A stretch of DNA of 41,893 bases, taken from NCBI RefSeq assembly GCF_007004135.1, contig NZ_VJMG01000024.1, positions 1 to 41,893 on the forward strand, in the 5' to 3' direction. Both the position numbers and the translations under genes were made by a program. Shown one piece after another: positions 34,510-41,893 of the stretch (position 1 is the first letter of the stretch; every line of letters begins with the position of its first letter). Source of the stretch: Affinirhizobium straminoryzae. Lineage in GTDB: Bacteria; Pseudomonadota; Alphaproteobacteria; Rhizobiales; Rhizobiaceae. The notes below the pieces were generated by a model, which saw only the letters and a list, made by a program, of their open reading frames with translations, was not told where the DNA came from and ran no database searches.

Positions 34510-37500
34510 TCAGCCGATCGCCATCAGGCTGGCATTGCCGCCGGCAGCTGCCGTATTGATCGATGTGGACACTTCCTCCAGCAGCCAGTGCAGGCAATAG
34601 GCATCCGGTCGGCCCATGGCGTCGGAGGCGGCCGCCTGCGCCAGCACCAGCGGGCCGGGCAGAGCGGCGATGCGCACCATCGCCTGCCGCACGGTGTCTG
34701 CCTCTCCCTCGATCAATGCGCCGGCAAAGGGGGCATCTGCCGCCCAGTCGCGGGTGAAATCAATCCTCGCCGCAACGGAAGCTGGCAAGGCGGTGAAATC
34801 GATCATCCCGGACGCCTGGTCATCCACGACCGCCATGTTTCCCGTGGCGAGCACGGCGGCGAGTTGTGTCATCAGCCCGGCCTCTGTCTGTGGCACGAGC
34901 AGGATGCGGCCGCGCGGATGCAGCGCATAGAGGTTCCGCTCTCCAACCGGCCCCGGCAAAGTTCGTTCGAGACCGAGCGCCGACTGGCCGCCGATGGTGC
35001 GGGCAAGCTCGGCCAGGGCGCCCTGCTGGCGATCCTCCAGCCAGCGCGCCAGTGACGAGAGGGCCGGATCGACATGCACGGAACTCGTCTGCGGCGGCTC
35101 CGGCGCCACCGCGACCAGGCGGCCGAGATAGAACGGCCCGCCCGCCTTCGGCCCGGTGCCCGAAAGCCCGCGCCCGCCAAAGGGCTGCACGCCGACCACC
35201 GCACCAATGACATTGCGGTTCACATAGCGATTGCCGACCTTTATCCGGCTCAGCACATGCGCGATGGTTTCATCGAGTCGCGTGTGCAGGCCAAAGGTCA
35301 GGCCATAGCCGGAGGCGTTGATCTCCTCGATCAGACGATCGAGGCCGGTGCGGCGATAGCGCAGCACATGCAGCACCGGGCCGAACACCTCGCGGGTCAG
35401 CGCCTGCAGCGAATCGACCTCGATAATGGCCGGGGCAACGAAGGTGCCGGCGCGCGTCTCCTCCGGCAGCGCCGTGCGATGCACCGGGTAGCCGAGGGCC
35501 GCCATGCGCTCGACATGCGCCTCGATGATGTCTCGGGCCTCGGCGGTAATGACCGGGCCGATATCGGTGCTCAGCCGGTCGGTGCGGCCAATCGACAGTT
35601 CCAGAAGCGCGCCCTTCAGCATGGTCAGCACCCGATCCGCCACCTCCTCCTGCAGGCAGAGGATGCGCAGCGCCGAGCAGCGCTGACCGGCACTGTCGAA
35701 GGCCGAGGCGATCACATCGGCGACCACCTGTTCGGCGAGCGCCGAGGAATCGACGATCATGGCGTTCTGGCCGCCGGTTTCGGCAATCAGCGGCACGGGC
35801 TTGCCGGATGGCAGCAGTCGCTCTGCGAGAGAGGCCTGGATCAGGCGGGCAACCTCCGTCGAGCCGGTGAACATCACGGCCGAGGTCTGCGGCGCCGAGA
35901 CCAGCGCCGCGCCGATCCGCCCGTCGCCCGGCAAAAGCTGCAGGGCGGCACGCGGCACACCGGCCTCATGCAGGATGCGCACGGCCTCGGCAGCAATCAG
36001 GGGCGTTTCCTCGGCGGGCTTGGCCAGCACCGGATTGCCGGCAACCAGCGCCGCCGCCACCTGGCCGGTGAAGATCGCCAGCGGAAAATTCCAGGGACTG
36101 ATGCAGGTGACGGGGCCGAGCGGCCGGTGCACCGGCCCCAGCGTGCGGCGCGCCTGTTCGGCATAATAGCGCAGGAAATCGACAGCCTCGCGCACTTCGG
36201 CCACCGCATTGGCGGCCGATTTTCCGGCCTCGCGGATGATGAGCCCGAGCAGATGCGGCATCCGGCCTTCCAGAAGATCCGCCGCCTGGTCCAGGCAGGC
36301 GGCCCGCTCGACCGGTGAGACGCCCCCCCAGGTCATGCCGTCTGCGGCAGCCACGGCCACGGCCTGCCGCGCCATGTCTTCGCTGGCCGCCGTGACGGTG
36401 CCGACGCGATCGCCATGATCGGCAGGATTGAGCACCGGCGCACTGTCGCCCGATATACCGCCAACGGCAACCAGCGGCGCGGCCTGCCAGTCAATCGCGA
36501 CACTTTCCCGCAGCGCCACCGATAGATCGGCAAGCACGGCCTCGCTGGCGAGATCGAGCCCGGCAGAATTGCGGCGTCCCGCGCCGAAAAGGTTTTTCGG
36601 ACGGTCGATCCGGTCATGCGGCGCGCCGGGGGATGCCATGGCCTGCACGACATCGACCGGATCGGCCACCAGATCCTCCACCGGCACGCTGGCATCGCCG
36701 ATGCGGTTGACGAAGGAGGAGTTGGCCCCGTTTTCCAGCAGACGACGCACCAGATAGGCGAGCAATGTTTCATGCGTGCCGACCGGCGCATAGATACGGC
36801 ACGGACGGTTCAGGTTGGCCTTGCCGACAACCTCTTCATAAAGCGGCTCGCCCATGCCATGCAGGCACTGGAACTCGTAGGAACCCGGCGTGAAATCCGG
36901 CCCGGCCAGATGGTAGATGGTGGCAAGCGTCTGCGCATTGTGAGTGGCGAATTGCGGGAAGATCACATCGCGGGCAGCCAGCAGCTTGCGGGCACAGGCA
37001 ATATAGGACACATCCGTGTGGACCTTGCGGGTGAAGACGGGAAAATCCTCAAGCCCATCGATCTGCGCCCGCTTGATTTCCGCATCCCAATAGGCGCCCT
37101 TGACAAGGCGCACCATCAGCCGATGGCCGGAGCGGCGAGCGAGATCGATCACGAAATCGAGGACGAAGGGGCAGCGCTTGCCATAGGCCTGCACCACGAA
37201 GCCGATGCCGTTCCAGCCCGCCAGCTGTGGATCGAACGCCAGATGCTCGAGCAGGTCGAGCGACAGTTCCAGCCGGTCCGCCTCCTCCGCATCGATGTTG
37301 AGCCCGATGTCATAGGTTTTGGCAAGCAGCGCCAGCGCCGTGACGCGCGGCAGAAGCTCTGCCATCACCCGTTCGGCCTGCGCCCGGCTGTAGCGCGGAT
37401 GCAGCGCCGAAAGCTTGATGGAAATGCCCGGCCCGGCATGGACGCCCCGTCCGCCGGCGGCGCGGCCGATGGCATGGATCGCCGTCTCATAATCGCGGTA

Positions 37501-38202
37501 GTAGCGTTCCGCATCCGCCCTGGTGGTGGCTGCCTCCCCCAGCATGTCATAGGAGTAGCCGAAGCCCTTGTCTTCCATCGCCTTGGCGCGGCCAAGCGCC
37601 TCCTCGATGGTTTCGCCGGTCACAAACTGCTCCCCCATCATCCGCATCGCCATATCGACGCCGCGGCGGATCACCGGTTCGCCGCAGCGGGCAATCAGCC
37701 GCGTGAGCGCCGTCGCAAGGCTGCGATCGTTGACGGTGGCCGTCAGATGCCCGGTCACGACCAGCCCCCAGGTGGCCGCATTGACGAACAGCGAACGACC
37801 GCCGCCCAGATGCGACTTCCAGTCACCGGCAGCAATCTTGTCGCGGATCAGCGCATCCCGGGTTGCGGTATCGGGAATGCGCAGCAGTGCCTCCGCCAGA
37901 CACATCAGGGCGACGCCTTCCTGACTGGAGAGCGCATATTCGTGCACCAGACCTTCCACTCCGCCGCCACGCGGCTTCTGACGCAGCGCCGTTACCAGCC
38001 GGCGCGCCGTCTCCCGGACCGCCGCCTTGTCGTTCTCCGCCAGTCGCGCCGCCGATAGCAACGGCTGCAGGCATTCCGCCTCCGGTCGGCGGCAGGCGGC
38101 TGTGATCGCCGCACGCAGGGTCGAGGCCTGACCCACCGGTGGGGCAAATCGGGCAAAGGGAGCAGAGGAAGCAACGGAGGACGGAGCGCTTTGCAGGGTC
38201 AT
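34510..38202 (-). CDS. putA: Bifunctional proline dehydrogenase / P5C dehydrogenase PutA
   Basis: A protein of about 1230 residues. The first half holds the PutA arm and the FAD-dependent proline dehydrogenase barrel (GISIKLSALHPRYSRAQ, LNIDAEEADRLELSLDLL, RLVKGAYWDAEIKRAQ). The second half is an aldehyde dehydrogenase with FTGSTEVARLIQ, general-base Glu in ETGGQNAMIVDSS and catalytic Cys (about C842) in SAGQRCSALR. A further C-terminal domain of about 200 residues completes it. It oxidises proline to glutamate at the membrane. No ribbon-helix-helix domain precedes the arm, so it should not repress its own gene. The frame is open to 38286; the start at 38202 fits family N-termini and leaves the divergent promoter region free, but Met at 38244 is possible. 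Confidence 0.93.
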   Translation of the reverse strand: MTLQSAPSSVASSAPFARFAPPVGQASTLRAAITAACRRPEAECLQPLLSAARLAENDKAAVRETARRLVTALRQKPRGGGVEGLVHEYALSSQEGVALMCLAEALLRIPDTATRDALIRDKIAAGDWKSHLGGGRSLFVNAATWGLVVTGHLTATVNDRSLATALTRLIARCGEPVIRRGVDMAMRMMGEQFVTGETIEEALGRAKAMEDKGFGYSYDMLGEAATTRADAERYYRDYETAIHAIGRAAGGRGVHAGPGISIKLSALHPRYSRAQAERVMAELLPRVTALALLAKTYDIGLNIDAEEADRLELSLDLLEHLAFDPQLAGWNGIGFVVQAYGKRCPFVLDFVIDLARRSGHRLMVRLVKGAYWDAEIKRAQIDGLEDFPVFTRKVHTDVSYIACARKLLAARDVIFPQFATHNAQTLATIYHLAGPDFTPGSYEFQCLHGMGEPLYEEVVGKANLNRPCRIYAPVGTHETLLAYLVRRLLENGANSSFVNRIGDASVPVEDLVADPVDVVQAMASPGAPHDRIDRPKNLFGAGRRNSAGLDLASEAVLADLSVALRESVAIDWQAAPLVAVGGISGDSAPVLNPADHGDRVGTVTAASEDMARQAVAVAAADGMTWGGVSPVERAACLDQAADLLEGRMPHLLGLIIREAGKSAANAVAEVREAVDFLRYYAEQARRTLGPVHRPLGPVTCISPWNFPLAIFTGQVAAALVAGNPVLAKPAEETPLIAAEAVRILHEAGVPRAALQLLPGDGRIGAALVSAPQTSAVMFTGSTEVARLIQASLAERLLPSGKPVPLIAETGGQNAMIVDSSALAEQVVADVIASAFDSAGQRCSALRILCLQEEVADRVLTMLKGALLELSIGRTDRLSTDIGPVITAEARDIIEAHVERMAALGYPVHRTALPEETRAGTFVAPAIIEVDSLQALTREVFGPVLHVLRYRRTGLDRLIEEINASGYGLTFGLHTRLDETIAHVLSRIKVGNRYVNRNVIGAVVGVQPFGGRGLSGTGPKAGGPFYLGRLVAVAPEPPQTSSVHVDPALSSLARWLEDRQQGALAELARTIGGQSALGLERTLPGPVGERNLYALHPRGRILLVPQTEAGLMTQLAAVLATGNMAVVDDQASGMIDFTALPASVAARIDFTRDWAADAPFAGALIEGEADTVRQAMVRIAALPGPLVLAQAAASDAMGRPDAYCLHWLLEEVSTSINTAAAGGNASLMAIG

Positions 38203-38272
38203 CGCCGGGATCTCGTTCACGACAAGGGGGAATGAGGAGATCATACGACAAAAGTCTGATTTCAGCTGTTCT

Positions 38273-38302
38273 GAATTCATGGTCAAAGCTAGACGAATTC
38301 AT
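38273..38302. promoter_or_regulatory. Candidate PutR operator: direct repeat in the putA-putR interval
   Basis: GAATTCAT occurs at 38273-38280 and again at 38295-38302, a spacing of 22 bases or about two helical turns. The interval between the divergent putA and putR genes is where an Lrp-type regulator normally binds several AT-rich sites on one DNA face. The repeat is exact, but Lrp-family consensus is loose, so this is moderate evidence. Confidence 0.45.
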
Positions 38303-38335
38303 TATTCTTTGCCGATAAAGCCGGAGAAATTGACC

Positions 38336-38797
38336 ATGGATGCAGAGAAAATCGAAGATCTCGACGCCTTCGACCTGAAGATTCTCGATGCCGTGGCCGA
38401 TAATGGCCGCATCTCGGTGACCGATCTGGCCAGCCGGATCGGCCTGTCGAAAACCCCCTGCAATGCCCGCCTGCGGAGGTTGATCGAGGATGGCTACATC
38501 CTGGGCTTCCGGGCCGTCATCAATCCCCGCAAGCTGGGGCTCGATCACGTCGCCTTTGCCGAGGTGAAGCTGTCGGACACCCGGGAACAGGCGCTGAGTG
38601 AATTCAACGCTGCAGTCCACAAGATCAAGGAGGTGGAGGAATGCCACATGATCGCTGGCCGCTTCGATTACCTCCTGAAGGTGCGCACCCAGAATATCCG
38701 TCGTTACCGGGAGGTGTTGGGTGAAAAGATCTCCAGCCTGCCGCATGTCGCCAGCACCTCGACCTCTGTCGCGATGCAATCCGTGAAGGAGCGGTAG
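38336..38797 (+). CDS. putR: Lrp/AsnC-family regulator of putA (PutR)
   Basis: A 153-residue protein. The N-terminal helix-turn-helix (about 12-60, LDAFDLKILDAVADNGRISV then DLASRIGLSKTPCNARLRRL) and C-terminal RAM ligand domain (about 70-150) are complete. In rhizobia and Agrobacterium the divergent Lrp-type PutR activates putA in response to proline and represses its own gene. The start at 38336 has GGAG nine bases upstream; the frame extends to 38279 but those residues are not typical. An intrinsic terminator follows 49 bases after the stop. Confidence 0.92.
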   Translation: MDAEKIEDLDAFDLKILDAVADNGRISVTDLASRIGLSKTPCNARLRRLIEDGYILGFRAVINPRKLGLDHVAFAEVKLSDTREQALSEFNAAVHKIKEVEECHMIAGRFDYLLKVRTQNIRRYREVLGEKISSLPHVASTSTSVAMQSVKER

Positions 38798-38845
38798 GGA
38801 GCGGAAATTGATCTTTACGAGTCAGGATCGGAATGACGTCGTTTT

Positions 38846-38867
38846 GGACAAGATTATTGTCCTTTTT
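38846..38867 (+). terminator. Terminator of putR
   Basis: GGACAA (38846-38851) and TTGTCC (38857-38862) form a perfect 6-bp stem with a 5-base loop, followed by TTTTT. It lies 49 bases after the putR stop in the right orientation. Confidence 0.72.
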
Positions 38868-38884
38868 CCGACAGATCGTACCAT

Positions 38885-38997
38885 TTTAGGGTAAATTGCC
38901 CTCGCCGTTTCCGCGCAAGTCTGGCTGAATACGACGGCTCGCTCCTGGAGGAGTCGAGTTTTCCCCCAGATTGCCCTGCCTTTGGCGGGGCTTTTTT
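38885..38997 (+). ncRNA. Candidate small RNA between two terminators
   Basis: After the putR terminator, about 110 bases without a supported reading frame end at a second, stronger intrinsic terminator. The stretch has a CTCC-TGGA-GGAG hairpin (38942-38953) with an exposed anti-Shine-Dalgarno-like CTCCT, a typical sRNA feature. A weak promoter is possible: TTGTCC (38857-38862), 16 bases, TACCAT (38879-38884), only 4 of 6 in each hexamer, and overlapping the putR terminator stem. The 5' end is a guess from that promoter. Alternatively it is a long 3' UTR of putR reached by read-through. Confidence 0.35.
38973..38997 (+). terminator. Strong intrinsic terminator downstream of putR
   Basis: GCCCTGCC (38973-38980) pairs with GGCGGGGC (38984-38991), with one G-U pair and a TTT loop, followed by TTTTTT then GTTTT. 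This is the best-formed intrinsic terminator in the window, yet it lies 175 bases after the only plus-strand gene before it, which already has a terminator. Confidence 0.88.
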
Positions 38998-39006
38998 GTT
39001 TTCAGC

Positions 39007-39081
39007 GCCCGCCGTGTACGGCGGGCTGCTGTCGGCGCTGCTCCTTGGAACCGCGACCGACCATGCAGGTCGCGGTCCTTT
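39007..39081. other. Two further GC-rich hairpins downstream of the terminator
   Basis: GCCCGCCG (39007-39014) with CGGCGGGC (39019-39026) makes a perfect 8-bp stem with a TGTA loop. ACCGCGACC (39050-39058) with GGTCGCGGT (39068-39076) makes a 9-bp perfect stem followed by CCTTTT on the plus strand. With 38973-38997 this gives three strong hairpins in about 110 bases. The second lies just after the stop of the minus-strand DUF1328 gene, but has no T-run in that direction. No gene is supported between 38798 and 39094. Confidence 0.5.
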
Positions 39082-39094
39082 TCGAATGGTCTCG

Positions 39095-39268
39095 TCAGAG
39101 CACGGCACTGCCGGCCATGAAGGCAAGCACCAGGAAAATGAGGAAGACAACGATGGCGATAAAGAACAGAATCCGCGCCACGGTGGCTGTCGCGGCTGAA
39201 ATCCCGGAAAAGCCGAGAAAGCCGGAGATCAGCGAGATGACGAAGAAGATGAGTGCCCATTTCAGCAT
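39095..39268 (-). CDS. DUF1328 small membrane protein
   Basis: A 57-residue hydrophobic peptide beginning [20 protein letters not shown], with [20 protein letters not shown] in the middle and two predicted membrane helices. The MLxWA start and GFxGxAG/S-IA pattern match the DUF1328 (YtjA-like) family as I remember it. Function is unknown; family members are often associated with envelope or stress conditions. AGGA lies seven bases before the ATG. It is monocistronic and surrounded by intergenic DNA. Its frame overlaps no better candidate. Confidence 0.88.
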   Translation of the reverse strand: MLKWALIFFVISLISGFLGFSGISAATATVARILFFIAIVVFLIFLVLAFMAGSAVL

Positions 39269-39486
39269 GGTATGATCCTGATCGTTCGGTGAATATATGG
39301 CTCAACGTCAGCGACCGCGCCCGGGTTCCACAGGGTCCCTCTCTGAAATCATGGGGAAGGAAGGCGGGCCATCTCGTCGGCTGCGGGATCGAGGCGATGG
39401 AACAGCCCGTTTTGTGGTACCCGCAGGATATCTAGCGAAGCACGGTTTTTCCATGCTAGGCACGACCGATGGATGCAATCTGACCT
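39269..39486. other. Intergenic region between the DUF1328 gene and the EamA leader
   Basis: This stretch, together with the leader up to 39579, is about 310 bases without a supported gene. It separates divergent genes, so it should hold both promoters, but I see no convincing hexamer pair. Short open frames on both strands lack ribosome-binding sites and family features. Confidence 0.5.
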
Positions 39487-39548
39487 CGGGACGGTTGATT
39501 GCTGCATGACATCCCGTCCCGCCGCTGCCCGGCCTTCCTCGCCGGGCA
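39487..39548 (+). promoter_or_regulatory. Structured leader with two tandem stem-loops before the EamA transporter
   Basis: CGGGACGG (39487-39494) pairs with CCGTCCCG (39514-39521) over a 19-base loop. Four bases later TGCCCGGC (39526-39533) pairs with GCCGGGCA (39541-39548) over a 7-base loop. Both are perfect 8-bp stems. The second ends 17 bases before the GGAG of the transporter gene. No T-run follows, so control of translation is more likely than attenuation if this is regulatory. It matches no riboswitch class that I recognise. Confidence 0.4.
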
Positions 39549-39579
39549 GAGTATGTCGCCAGAATCCGGAGACTTGCCC

Positions 39580-40500
39580 ATGACCTTACATACCGGCGCG
39601 CCTGCAGGCACCCGTGGCCTGCTCTTCAGCGGACCTGGCCTCATGCTGTTCGGCATGCTGATGTTTGCCTTGAACGATGCCATGGGGAAATGGCTGGTGG
39701 CGAGCTATGGCCTTGGCCAGGTGATCCTGCTGCGCAGCGTGGCAGCGCTGGTGATTCTCGTCCCGTTTCTCTGGAAGGATGGCTGGACGACGCTCCGCGC
39801 GGTCGAGCGGCCACGCCTGCAGGCTGCCCGTGTCTTCTTCTCGACGCTTGAAATCTTCTGCTTCTACTATGCCGTCATGTCCATGCCGCTCGCAGACGTG
39901 ATGACCTACTGGCTGGCAGCGCCGATCTATGTCGCAGCACTTTCCCCGCTCCTGCTCGGAGAGAAGGTCGGCTGGCGGCGCTGGAGCGCCATCGCCGTCG
40001 GCTTTGTCGGGGTGGTCATCACACTCGAACCCTCGAGCGCGATGTTCACTACGCCTGCCCTGATTTCCATCCTGGGCACTGGCGCCTTCGCCTTCATGCT
40101 GCTCTCCGGCCGCAGCCTGCGCAACACGCCGGACAAGGTACTGGTCTTCTTCCAGATTTCCGGCGCGGGGCTGGTCGGGCTGGTGATGGCACCGTTCGAC
40201 TGGGCACCGCTCGGCAGTCCGGCGGCGCTGATCATGCTCTGCCTGCTCGGCATCATCGCCATGGGCGCGCATATACTGGTCAACCGTGCGCTGAAAACCT
40301 CGGATGCCGCGAGCGTTGCGCCGCTGCAGTATACGCTGCTGATCTGGGCCGTTGTCTTCGGCTTCGTCCTGTTCGGGGAAGTGCCGCGCCTGACCATGGT
40401 GATCGGCGCGACGCTGATTGTCGGTTCCGGTCTCTTCATCTTCTTCCGCGAGCAGCAGTTGAAGCGGCGCGACAGGGTGCTGCCCGCAGTTCCCGAATAG
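39580..40500 (+). CDS. EamA/DMT-superfamily transporter
   Basis: A 306-residue protein with about ten membrane helices, arranged as two EamA repeats: first half LMLFGMLMFALNDAMGKWLV through VGFVGVVITLEPS, second half ISILGTGAFAFMLLSGRSL through VIGATLIVGSGLFIF. The PLADVMTYWLAAPIYVAALSPLLLGEKVGW segment is the typical end of repeat 1 (quoted in part: YVAALSPLLLGEKVGW). It is an inner-membrane metabolite or drug exporter-type carrier; the substrate is not predictable. The start at 39580 has GGAG eight bases upstream; the frame is open to a TTG at 39499, which would run through the leader hairpins and is rejected. It ends three bases from the convergent FAH-family gene. Confidence 0.88.
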   Translation: MTLHTGAPAGTRGLLFSGPGLMLFGMLMFALNDAMGKWLVASYGLGQVILLRSVAALVILVPFLWKDGWTTLRAVERPRLQAARVFFSTLEIFCFYYAVMSMPLADVMTYWLAAPIYVAALSPLLLGEKVGWRRWSAIAVGFVGVVITLEPSSAMFTTPALISILGTGAFAFMLLSGRSLRNTPDKVLVFFQISGAGLVGLVMAPFDWAPLGSPAALIMLCLLGIIAMGAHILVNRALKTSDAASVAPLQYTLLIWAVVFGFVLFGEVPRLTMVIGATLIVGSGLFIFFREQQLKRRDRVLPAVPE

Positions 40501-40503
40501 TCT

Positions 40504-41658
40504 TCAGCCCTGCAGGAGACCGCGCCGCGCCAGGTTCTGCATCAAGGCACCGGTGCCGAACTGCCATTCCGGGCAGGCATCGCTGCGATCGACCCAGTTG
40601 ACAAGACGCCCAAGCTTCGGCGTGGCGATCTCCACACGATCGCCCACCTCATGGGTGAACCCCTGGCCTTGGCCGCGGCGATCCTTGACGGGCGCGAACA
40701 TGGTGCCAAGGAACAGCATGGCACCATCCGGATACTGGTGGTTCCTGTTGAGAAGCTGGCGGGCAAGATTGGACGGGGCACGGCTGATCGCCGACATCGC
40801 GCTTTCGCCGGTCATCACGAAACCATCGCGCCCCTCGACCAGCAGGGACACCCTTGCGACCTCGAGATCCGACAGCGTAAACGCATCGTCGAACAGGCGG
40901 ATAAAGGGACCGATCGCCGAGGAGGCATTGTTGTCCTTGGCCTTGCCGAGCAGCAGGGCCGAGCGCCCCTCGACATCGCGCAGGTTGACGTCATTGCCAA
41001 GTGTGGCGCCGACGATCACACCGTCGGAGCGGATGGCAAGCACCACTTCCGGCTCCGGATTGTTCCATTCGGACATCGGGTGAATGCCCACGCGCTGACC
41101 GCAGCCGACTGAAGACATCGGCTGCGCCTTGGTAAAGATTTCCGCATCCGGACCGATTCCGACCTCAAGATATTGCGACCATAGGCCCATGTCCTGCAGC
41201 AGTGCCTTCACCTTGGCAGCCTGCTCGGACCCGGCAACGACGCCGCGCAGGCTGTCGCCGATCACAGGAGCAAGCTTGGCGCGCACTGCGTCGGCGCGCG
41301 AGGCATCGCCACGGGCCTGCTCCTCGATGACGCGCTCCAACATGCTGTCGGCGAAGGTCACGCCCGCAGCCTTCACGGCCTGGAGATCGCAAGGAGCCAG
41401 AAGATCGCCCGCCGAACCGTCAAGATAGGCCTCGAGCGGTCCAAGATCCTCATAAGCCTTACCGTGCAGATGCTTGGGGAGATCAGGCAGTTCGAGCAGC
41501 ATGGACACGGTCGGAGCAAGCGTGGTGAGGTCCAGCAAGCGCTCCTGGCGCAGGAGAACGACACAAGGCCCATCTTTCTGCTTCGACCAGACCCGGCCAA
41601 TCAGAAGGGCCTCCTCATCCTCCGGCAGAATATCCGCCGCCCGCACGCGCATGTCCAT
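40504..41658 (-). CDS. Fumarylacetoacetate hydrolase (FAH) family enzyme
   Basis: A protein of about 384 residues. The C-terminal two thirds form the FAH fold with metal-site acidic residues in PDAEIFTKAQPMSSVGCG and NNPEPEVVLAIR, and GNDVNLRDVEGRSALLLGKAKDN. The N-terminal part contains VTFADSMLERVIEEQARGD, typical of a longer FAH subgroup found with sugar-acid pathways (2-keto-3-deoxy acid dehydration or cleavage). The reaction cannot be fixed from sequence; hydrolysis, decarboxylation and dehydration all occur in the family. The start at 41658 is preferred: GGGAGG lies 11 bases upstream, and a TTG two codons earlier at 41664 is also well placed. The frame open to 41832 is not supported. 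No neighbouring gene in the window points to its pathway. Confidence 0.85.
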   Translation of the reverse strand: MDMRVRAADILPEDEEALLIGRVWSKQKDGPCVVLLRQERLLDLTTLAPTVSMLLELPDLPKHLHGKAYEDLGPLEAYLDGSAGDLLAPCDLQAVKAAGVTFADSMLERVIEEQARGDASRADAVRAKLAPVIGDSLRGVVAGSEQAAKVKALLQDMGLWSQYLEVGIGPDAEIFTKAQPMSSVGCGQRVGIHPMSEWNNPEPEVVLAIRSDGVIVGATLGNDVNLRDVEGRSALLLGKAKDNNASSAIGPFIRLFDDAFTLSDLEVARVSLLVEGRDGFVMTGESAMSAISRAPSNLARQLLNRNHQYPDGAMLFLGTMFAPVKDRRGQGQGFTHEVGDRVEIATPKLGRLVNWVDRSDACPEWQFGTGALMQNLARRGLLQG

Positions 41659-41893
41659 GTTCAACACGACCTCCCTTGATGTCAGACCACACCCTCCACG
41701 GCGCGGCTTTCCGGATCTAGGACAGATTTGCGGGGATTTCCACGCTGAAGTGGTTTTAGGGAACAGATGTCGATAGGGCGCAATCCGTTCGCCAGACACC
41801 GTCAGGAGCGCCGAGGTCAGACCAGAAGCCACTCACGAATACCTCTATGCACCGTGCTGCGCTGTCTATCCCTTTGACCTTCTCCCCTGGAAT
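41659..41893. other. Upstream region of the FAH-family gene to the window end
   Basis: No gene is supported in these 235 bases. It should hold the promoter of the minus-strand FAH-family gene, but no clear hexamers, operator or hairpin stood out. Confidence 0.45.

Noticed and set aside
38202..38286. putA start at 38286 or 38280
   Set aside because: No ribosome-binding site, residues unlike PutA N-termini, and it would cover the putative PutR repeat; kept as a lower-probability alternative.

Overview
The window looks like a chromosomal stretch of a fast-growing rhizobium-type alphaproteobacterium (Rhizobiaceae: Rhizobium, Agrobacterium, Ciceribacter or a close relative). The evidence is high GC, ATGA stop/start overlaps inside operons, a fixNOQP/fixGHIS set with FixK-type boxes, a divergent dctBD/dctA locus with a sigma-54 promoter, and a PutA without an N-terminal DNA-binding domain next to a divergent Lrp-type regulator. 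I saw no phage, IS element, CRISPR array or defence island. Most of the window is recognisable core or near-core metabolism and signalling.

Layout. (1) About 1-11185, plus strand: a chemosensory operon of a partial upstream gene, cheY, cheA, cheW, three tandem related chemoreceptors, a second cheW, cheR and cheB, closed by a hairpin over the cheB stop. (2) 11298-11990: a stand-alone ParA-type ATPase. (3) 12027-16559, minus strand: fixGHIS, for assembly and copper supply of cbb3 oxidase, with a FixK/FNR box upstream of fixG. (4) 16704-17392, plus strand: a VapBC-type toxin-antitoxin pair lodged between the two fix operons. (5) 17394-20794, minus strand: fixNOQP, the cbb3 oxidase, with a perfect FNR/FixK box upstream. 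(6) 21006-22631: a membrane GGDEF-EAL protein. (7) tRNA-Pro(CGG) with its own promoter, minus strand. (8) 23035-25706: an AGE-family sugar epimerase/isomerase and a phosphomannomutase-type phosphohexomutase. (9) 25945-28869: a large soluble hybrid histidine kinase. (10) 28910-33678: dctD and dctB (minus) divergent from dctA (plus), with two palindromic DctD-type sites and a textbook -24/-12 promoter. (11) A secreted DUF922 protein with HExxH. (12) putA (minus) and putR (plus). (13) An intergenic stretch with several hairpins and a candidate small RNA, then a DUF1328 membrane peptide, an EamA transporter with a structured leader, and a FAH-family enzyme.

How the genes work together. The che block encodes a complete sensing-adaptation circuit (receptors, CheW, CheA, CheY, CheR/CheB) without cheD or flagellar genes nearby, so it may be a secondary chemosensory system. 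The fix genes make and mature the high-affinity oxidase for microaerobic respiration. DctB senses C4-dicarboxylates and drives dctA through DctD and sigma-54. PutR should control PutA for proline use. Start sites were chosen from Shine-Dalgarno spacing and family N-termini. No database search was run, so all names rest on motifs and context.
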